Shown piece by piece: positions 14,080-18,839 of a stretch of 18,839 bases of DNA (positions are counted from its first letter, which is position 1; each line of letters opens with the position of its first letter). A model generated the notes under the pieces. It worked only from the letters and a program-made list of their open reading frames with translations, did no database searches and was not told where the DNA came from. The translations under genes and the position numbers were made by a program. Location of the stretch: NCBI GenBank assembly GCA_016218905.1, contig JACRCS010000337.1, forward strand, positions 1 through 18,839, in the 5' to 3' direction. The DNA is from Deltaproteobacteria bacterium (lineage in GTDB: Bacteria > Desulfobacterota_C > Deferrisomatia > Deferrisomatales > JACRMM01).

Positions 14080-15281
14080 TGGCCACGTTCGAGTACACGG
14101 CCTACACGGCCGAGGGCACGGCTGTGAAGGGGGAACGGGAGTCGGCGACGAGAGAGGCTCTCGCGAACGTCTTGCGCTCCGAGGGCCTGGTGCCCGTGCG
14201 GGTGCTTGAAGTGCGGCAGGGCCGGACCGGGAAGGGCTGGCCTCGCCGCCGGCCCGGCTTGGCCGACGTGGAAGCCCTGACCGCGAACCTGGCGATGCTC
14301 CTGGCCGGAGGCGTGCGGCCCGAGCGGGCCATCGACGTGGCGAAGCGTGCCACCGCCCATCCCGCGCTGCGGGAGATCATGGATCGGGTCCACCGCGACG
14401 TCAGGGGCGGCGAGAGCCTCGCGGGCGCCATGGGCAAGAGCCCGGAGTGTTTCGACTCGCTCTACGTGAGTGTGGTCGCCATAGGCGAATCCACGGGGGA
14501 TCTGGCACAGGCGTTCCAGCATCTCGCCGACAACTTGGCCTTTCGCCGGGAGGTGGGATCGAGGACCCGAGAGGCCCTCGTCTACCCGGCGGTCGTTGCG
14601 TGCGTCTGCGTCCTGACCGTCATCTTCATCTTTTACTTCCTCGTCCCGCGCTTCGCGGTCATGTTCGAGGGAACGGCGGACTTGCCGGCGTACACTCGCG
14701 CGCTCCTTGCCACCAGCGAGTTCGTTCACCGGTACGGAGCCTTTGCCCTGCTGTCGCTGGTCGCCGCAGCCTTCTTGACCCCCAGGCTCGTCAGGGTCGA
14801 GTCGGCTCGGCACGCGCTCCAGCGCATCGGCGTCGCCGTCCCGGGATTGAACCGCATCGTGCTCCTCCTCGAGACGCTGCGGTTCTCGACCGCCATGGCC
14901 ATCCTGCTCCGGAGCGGCGTCTCCCTGGTCGAGGCGCTCGAGCACGCAACGCTGGCCGTCAGCAACAAGTTCGTCCGAGCCCGGCTGACGACCGTTCGCA
15001 GGGACGTGCGCGACGGACAGCCGCTCAGTCGGGCGCTGGCGGCGGCGTCGGTTCTCCCGGAGTTGTACCTGGGCATCATCGAGGCCGCGGAGGAGTCAGG
15101 GCGCCTTGGCGAGGTCTTCGCCGATGTGCGGACCCGCCTCAAGCAGGCGTTCGAAGCGGGCGTCCGGACCGCTCTCACCATTCTGGAGCCGGCCATGATC
15201 GTGGTCATGGGTCTGGTGGTCGGTTCGATCGTAGTGGTTTTGATGCTCAGCATGGTATCCGTGGTGGACGTGCCGCTGTGA
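14079..15281 (+). CDS. gspF: T2SS inner-membrane platform protein GspF
   Basis: This 400-residue protein has the normal size for GspF. The start is GTG 14079, overlapping the gspE TAG by one base (TAGTG). Translation from there gives MATFEYTAYTAEGTAVKGE, matching the family N-terminus (FEY.A.D..G...KG). Two T2SSF repeats are visible: GGESLAGAM...F...Y...V..GE..G.L...F (near residues 109-147) and DGQPLSRALA...LPELYLGIIEAAEESGRLGEVF (near 315-350). Hydrophobic helices occur around 170-190 and 213-235 and at the C-terminus. It is the platform that couples GspE to pseudopilus growth. A longer open frame beginning at 13857 lies within gspE and is not a real extension. Confidence 0.93.
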   Translation: MATFEYTAYTAEGTAVKGERESATREALANVLRSEGLVPVRVLEVRQGRTGKGWPRRRPGLADVEALTANLAMLLAGGVRPERAIDVAKRATAHPALREIMDRVHRDVRGGESLAGAMGKSPECFDSLYVSVVAIGESTGDLAQAFQHLADNLAFRREVGSRTREALVYPAVVACVCVLTVIFIFYFLVPRFAVMFEGTADLPAYTRALLATSEFVHRYGAFALLSLVAAAFLTPRLVRVESARHALQRIGVAVPGLNRIVLLLETLRFSTAMAILLRSGVSLVEALEHATLAVSNKFVRARLTTVRRDVRDGQPLSRALAAASVLPELYLGIIEAAEESGRLGEVFADVRTRLKQAFEAGVRTALTILEPAMIVVMGLVVGSIVVVLMLSMVSVVDVPL

Positions 15282-15291
15282 GGGGGCACCC

Positions 15292-15657
15292 TTGAGCTCT
15301 CGCACCCGCCGGCGGGCGAGGATTGGCGCTCGAGACGCCGGCTTTACCCTGGTCGAGGCGCTCCTGGTGCTGGTGATCGCTGCGCTCGGTGCCTCTCTCG
15401 TCGGCCCGCGCTTCTTCCAGGCGTACGAGGGCATTCGGCGGCGGGCGGAGGAGCGGACCCGAAACCAGCTCGTCACGGTGGCTCAGTTGCGGGCCTTCTT
15501 GGAAGACGAGCCGCTGACACTGGCATCGAAAGAGCGCCGGATCGAGCTGTTGCGGAAAGGCGAGGTCATCTGGTCCAAAGAATTCGTGTGGCTCTCGCTG
15601 GAACCAGAGACCCATGACTTCGGGCGCAACGGGTTTGAAAGCCGCGGCCGGCAGTAG
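15292..15657 (+). CDS. gspH: Minor pseudopilin, GspH-like
   Basis: This 121-residue protein has a basic leader MSSRTRRRARIGARDAG followed by FTLVEALLVLVIAALGASLVGP, the type IV prepilin N-terminus with Glu at +5. The start is TTG 15292, six bases after the GAGGGGG at the gspF end; no ATG or GTG is available before the cleavage site. The soluble part is short (about 85 residues), with the motif ELLRKGEVIWSKEFVWLSL. Assignment to GspH rests on position (after gspF, before gspI/J/K) and size, because GspH sequences are weakly conserved. The 3' end overlaps the next gene by 44 bases. Confidence 0.75.
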   Translation: MSSRTRRRARIGARDAGFTLVEALLVLVIAALGASLVGPRFFQAYEGIRRRAEERTRNQLVTVAQLRAFLEDEPLTLASKERRIELLRKGEVIWSKEFVWLSLEPETHDFGRNGFESRGRQ

Positions 15658-16063
15658 AGGCTTCACCCTCGTCGAAGTATTGGTCGCCAGCGCCATTCTC
15701 TTTGCCGTGTTCGGCGGCGCGACGCTCGCGGTCCGCACCTCGATGCGGGCCTTGGATCGGGCCCGGGCGGAGGTGCGGCTGGCAGAGGCCGTACCGGAGG
15801 CGATGGCTCGCGTGCGAGAGGCACTCTTCTCGGGCCGCGTCGAGGGGGAAGGGGGGCAGGGACGCCGGGTCTCGTACCGGTGGAAGGCCATGGCCGCGAA
15901 ATCGGCAAGGAACGTCGTCACCGAAGAAGACGAGTTCACCGGCCTACCCGTGCACGGTGAGTACCTGCTCACCGTCTACGCTGTTTCGGTCGAGCTCGCG
16001 GAGGTGCCCGGTGGCGCGCACAAGTCGCTCCACTACGAGGAGCTGGCGTGGAGCCGCCACTGA
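15614..16063 (+). CDS. gspI: Minor pseudopilin, GspI-like
   Basis: This 149-residue protein has leader MTSGATGLKAAAGSRG followed by FTLVEVLVASAILFAVFGGATLAV, a prepilin cleavage and membrane helix with Glu at +5 (the VEVLVA.AI pattern is typical of GspI). ATG 15614 lies inside the previous gene. A TTG at 15635 would give a seven-residue-shorter leader and cannot be excluded. GspI nucleates the pseudopilus tip with GspJ and GspK. It overlaps gspJ by 16 bases. The name is supported by the gene order H-I-J-K. Confidence 0.78.
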   Translation: MTSGATGLKAAAGSRGFTLVEVLVASAILFAVFGGATLAVRTSMRALDRARAEVRLAEAVPEAMARVREALFSGRVEGEGGQGRRVSYRWKAMAAKSARNVVTEEDEFTGLPVHGEYLLTVYAVSVELAEVPGGAHKSLHYEELAWSRH

Positions 16064-16782
16064 TCCGTCGCAGGGGCGTCCGCCCCGGTGCCGGCGCCCG
16101 TGGCTTCACCCTGGTCGAAGTCCTGATCGCTACCGCCATCCTCGCCGCGCTCCTGGCGTTGGCCGCCGCGGGCTACAGCGCCTTCCTGAAGGCCTGGGCG
16201 AGAAGCGACCACGCGAGGTTCGACGAGCTCGAGCAGTTTCGCCTGCGTTGGCTCATCACGGCAGCGATCGAGGGGTCGTTCGACTACTACGTGACCGCTC
16301 GGGATCCTCAGGGCCTGGAGACGAAGAGGCCTTACTTCATCGGGACGTCATCGGAGCTGCGGTTCGTCACCCTCAGCTCGGTTCAACGTAAAGGGTTTCC
16401 CGCCATGGCGCGCCTCCTCCGCGAGGGCGGTGTGGAGGGCAAGCCTGCCAGGGTGGTATATGAAGAGACCGTGCTCGACCGGGGGTACCTAAAGGAGTGG
16501 GACGACCACTTGGAGCCGGACCTTCGCCTGGTGCTCTTCGATGGCGTAGAGGACTGTAGCTTCCGTTACTACGGCCCGGTGCGGCGCACGTTCAGCCGGG
16601 AAGAAGATCGCTTCGTGACGGAGTCCTCATGGTCGGACCGATTCGACGCCAGGGCGCTCTCGGCCATGCCCAGCCTGATTCGCTTGAGTTTCTCGGAAAG
16701 AGGGGTTGAGCACGATGTGCTGTACCACGTGCGCTCGTACAACCCATTCAAGGCGGACAAGTACTCGTCCCCGGAAATGTAA
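16048..16782 (+). CDS. gspJ: Minor pseudopilin, GspJ-like
   Basis: This 244-residue protein starts at GTG 16048, behind AGGAG within the gspI end. Leader MEPPLIRRRGVRPGAGARG is followed by FTLVEVLIATAILAALLALAAAGYS, the prepilin signature with Glu at +5. The size (larger than GspH/I) and motifs such as ELRFVTLSS, RVVYEETVLDRG and LFDGVEDCSFRYYG (the GspJ-type L..GV....FRY..) support GspJ, part of the I-J-K tip complex. The 3' end overlaps gspK by 68 bases if gspK begins at 16715. Confidence 0.82.
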   Translation: MEPPLIRRRGVRPGAGARGFTLVEVLIATAILAALLALAAAGYSAFLKAWARSDHARFDELEQFRLRWLITAAIEGSFDYYVTARDPQGLETKRPYFIGTSSELRFVTLSSVQRKGFPAMARLLREGGVEGKPARVVYEETVLDRGYLKEWDDHLEPDLRLVLFDGVEDCSFRYYGPVRRTFSREEDRFVTESSWSDRFDARALSAMPSLIRLSFSERGVEHDVLYHVRSYNPFKADKYSSPEM

Positions 16783-17683
16783 GAGGCTCGGAACCTGCCG
16801 GGGCCGCCAGGATGGCTATGCGTTGCCGAGCGTGCTCCTGTTCGTCCTCATCGTCGCGACGGTGGCGGTCCACATCACGACGACGACGCGCCAGTGGGTC
16901 GGTCTTGCCTGGCGGGCGTCGGAGAAGACCTCCGCGCACCTGAAGGCTTACTCGGCCTTCACCGAGGTCGCGTTCGCCGTGGCGACGGCGCCCTTCGAGG
17001 CCGCGCACCTAAGGGCGACGCTGAACGGCCGCGAAGCGCGGTGGCCCCTCTGGGGTGAGAAGATCGAGTACGGACCCGGCGTCGAGGTGAGCCTTCAAGA
17101 TCTGGCCGGGACGCTCTCTCTCATCACCTCGCCCGCCGCCATCGGACAGGTGATCGACGCGGGAGCTCCCCAGAGGCGGCAGCCCCGTGCGACGGATGCC
17201 CTGGAAGACTGGATCGACACCGACGACTTCAAGCGCCTGAACGGGGCGGAGTCGCACGACTACCGCCTACTGGGGCTCGGTTACGGGCCGCGCAACGGCC
17301 TTCCGCAAGTCATGGAGGAGTTTGCCCTGATGCCCGGCATCGGCGCGCAAGGTTACGAGCGGGTGCGCAATCTCACGAGCCTATGGTCTGCGGGAACGGT
17401 GAATCCGCTGACGATGGACCGACAGCTATGGGAGGCGCTCTTCGGCTCGACGCGGGCAGCCTCCCTCGACGCTCTCCGCCGGGAAGGCGTCCTCAACCGG
17501 CAGGCCTTCACCGCGGTCGCGGGCCAGCTCGGGTCGGAGGAGGACGTTACCTTTTTCCCGTCGCGATGGGTACGGGTGCGGATCCGTGCCCGGGTGGGTG
17601 ACGGCGCGGACGAACTGGAGGCGGTCGTCGCGCGCCAGGAAACGACAAGCGGTCCCCTCGTCCTGGCGGAGTGGAGGCCGTGA
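16715..17683 (+). CDS. gspK: Minor pseudopilin, GspK-like
   Basis: ATG 16715 gives 322 residues and follows AGAGGGG by nine bases; a TTG at 16706 is the only other upstream start in frame. The prepilin-like segment QDG-YALPSVLLFVLIVATVAVHIT has no Glu at +5, which is normal for GspK, and the size is the largest of the pseudopilins, as expected. The soluble domain includes ALEDWIDTDDFKRLNGAESHDY (GspK: ..DWID.D......GAE..Y) and LPGI/NPLT-like stretches (MPGIGAQGYERVRNLTSLWS, then TVNPLT). The leader is unusually long (about 34 residues) and Cys/Arg-rich, overlapping gspJ out of frame. It ends TGATG into gspL. Confidence 0.83.
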   Translation: MCCTTCARTTHSRRTSTRPRKCKRLGTCRGRQDGYALPSVLLFVLIVATVAVHITTTTRQWVGLAWRASEKTSAHLKAYSAFTEVAFAVATAPFEAAHLRATLNGREARWPLWGEKIEYGPGVEVSLQDLAGTLSLITSPAAIGQVIDAGAPQRRQPRATDALEDWIDTDDFKRLNGAESHDYRLLGLGYGPRNGLPQVMEEFALMPGIGAQGYERVRNLTSLWSAGTVNPLTMDRQLWEALFGSTRAASLDALRREGVLNRQAFTAVAGQLGSEEDVTFFPSRWVRVRIRARVGDGADELEAVVARQETTSGPLVLAEWRP

Positions 17684-18822
17684 TGCGATTGGCAGGGCGG
17701 CTGTTCCTGCCGCGGGTCCTCTACGTCGGCAATCGGCTATGGAGCGCGAGCCGGCGTGGTGCCCGTGAGGTCGCGGCAGGTTCGGGCGTGGCGGCTTTTC
17801 GGGCCGTCGTGCTGGGGGTGGGGCGCTGCGGCGAGGCGGTGCGCGAGTTCCCTTTCCACCGGCGGGCAGAGCTGCGCGCCGCGGTGGAGCTCGAAGCGGC
17901 CGAAGTGAGCCCTTTTGCTTCCGAGCAGGTGTTCGTGCTCCGGCGCCGGAGCGCGGCAGGGACCACCCGCGCCAACGTGTGGACGATCGCGGAAGGGTGG
18001 CGCGCGGGGCTGGCGGGGCTTCGCCCGATCTTCGTGATCCCGGAGGGCGCGCTCTTCGCCCTCTCCGCCGAGAGCGGCCCGTTGCTGTTCGAGGTAGCCA
18101 CGGGCGCTGGGACCCTATACGCGTTCAAAGATTCGAGCGGCGCGGTGCGCACCTTGGCTTCTGAGGCGGCGGGATCCCAGACGGCTGCCAGCTTCTCTTC
18201 CTTCCGCCGCGCGGCCGGCCCCGAGGCCGCCGACGCCCCCGTCCGGCGGATCCAGGGAGAGACGGAGTACGGCCGCTGGATGGCTGACGTGCTCCACCAC
18301 GTTCCCCTCCGCCGGCTCGGGCCCTTCCTGGACCGGGCGCGCCTGCGGCTCCGCTTGCGAGGCCACGCGCGCTGGCTGGCCGGAGGCGCCGCGTGCGCCC
18401 TCGTCGCCTGGGCGGGTCTCGCGGCCTGGGAATTGTGGTGCCTGAAGGACTTTCAGCGGCAGCTGGCCGCGGAAGACGCCAGGCTCCGCCGCGCGGCAGC
18501 TCCGGTGCTCGCACAGCGCGAGCGGACGGAGAAGGGAGTCGTATTGGCCCGCGACCTCGGGGAGCGGCTTCGGGTCTATCCGGGACGACTCCGCCTATTG
18601 AACCTGCTCGACGACCTTCTTCCCGCGGGAGTGACGCTCGTCAGTCTGGAGCTGTCGGGTCAGACGGTCGAGATCGTCGGGCAGGCGCCGCAGTCGTTGG
18701 CCGTGCTCGCGCGCCTCGGAGAAGCCAAGGGCATTTCCCGCGCCGAGTTCGTGCGGCCGGTGGTCCGCGACCCTCGGACCGGGGCCGAACAGTTCCACTT
18801 GCGTTTCGAGTACCGGAAGTGA
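17683..18822 (+). CDS. gspL: T2SS inner-membrane protein GspL (GspL/PilN-like)
   Basis: This 379-residue protein starts at ATG 17683, overlapping the gspK TGA by one base, with GTGGAGG five bases upstream. The cytoplasmic N-terminal part (about residues 1-225, with VVLGVGRCGEAVREFPF) is followed by one membrane helix near 231-254 (WLAGGAACALVAWAGLAAWELW) and a short coiled-coil. A periplasmic ferredoxin-like domain ends the protein (LLNLLDDLLPAGVTLVSLELSGQTVEIVGQA). This is the GspL layout that anchors GspE and contacts GspM. Sequence identity of GspL is low in general, so the call rests on topology and position after gspK. GspL may also be called PilN-like. Confidence 0.78.
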   Translation: MRLAGRLFLPRVLYVGNRLWSASRRGAREVAAGSGVAAFRAVVLGVGRCGEAVREFPFHRRAELRAAVELEAAEVSPFASEQVFVLRRRSAAGTTRANVWTIAEGWRAGLAGLRPIFVIPEGALFALSAESGPLLFEVATGAGTLYAFKDSSGAVRTLASEAAGSQTAASFSSFRRAAGPEAADAPVRRIQGETEYGRWMADVLHHVPLRRLGPFLDRARLRLRLRGHARWLAGGAACALVAWAGLAAWELWCLKDFQRQLAAEDARLRRAAAPVLAQRERTEKGVVLARDLGERLRVYPGRLRLLNLLDDLLPAGVTLVSLELSGQTVEIVGQAPQSLAVLARLGEAKGISRAEFVRPVVRDPRTGAEQFHLRFEYRK

Positions 18823-18823
18823 G

Positions 18824-18839
18824 CGTGCAGACCGCCCCC
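18824..18839 (+). CDS. Probable start of the next T2SS gene (gspM expected), truncated by the window
   Basis: GTG 18824 lies one base after the gspL stop and opens a frame reading M-Q-T-A-P before the window ends. Tight spacing and the usual L-M order suggest gspM, but five codons cannot identify it. Confidence 0.3.

Overview
This is a GC-rich bacterial window, densely coded except for one 656-base divergent intergenic region. The organism is Gram-negative: it carries pseudopilins, GspE, GspF and GspL of a type II secretion system (T2SS) and an outer-membrane-type polysaccharide export protein. The long antisense reading frames fit very high third-position GC. The gene mix would suit a Desulfobacterota/Myxococcota-like or NC10/Rokubacteria-like lineage, but no marker gene is present and this placement is a weak inference.

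Region 1 (2-5125, + strand) is a catabolic module. It holds the 3' end of a feruloyl-CoA-synthase-like acyl-CoA ligase, a complete set of branched-chain-amino-acid-type ABC transporter membrane and ATPase genes (livH, livM, livG, livF; no periplasmic binding protein is seen) and a divergent thiolase. The four liv genes are tightly coupled, and the thiolase follows livF by 20 bases. Together they suggest uptake of an organic acid, possibly aromatic, its CoA activation and thiolytic shortening. A 19-bp perfect hairpin at 5260-5301 ends this block and the converging gene that follows.

Region 2 (5335-11856) concerns surface polysaccharide. A minus-strand membrane-bound nucleotide-sugar 4,6-dehydratase (PglF/WbpM/CapD family) is divergent from a 1298-residue secreted polysaccharide-export protein. 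That protein has an N-terminal triplicated helical module, a Poly_export domain and about eight SLBB domains. One SLBB domain is split by a roughly 130-residue insert rich in an R-P-[D/E]-x-L pentapeptide. A bulged hairpin with a T6 tract closes this gene.

Region 3 (11987-18839, + strand) is a T2SS operon in the order gspG, E, F, H, I, J, K, L and probably the first codons of gspM. Most junctions overlap or nearly touch. gspG carries a one-base deletion in a G run near its 3' end: restoring one G gives the canonical C-terminus and a stop six bases before gspE.

The points most worth a second look are the SLBB protein's architecture (helical triplet plus split SLBB), the gspG frameshift, 7-bp-period tandem repeats just beyond three gene 3' ends, and a shared GTGNNATAAGG element upstream of both the export gene and the T2SS operon. 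No tRNA, rRNA, CRISPR array, transposase or phage gene was seen.
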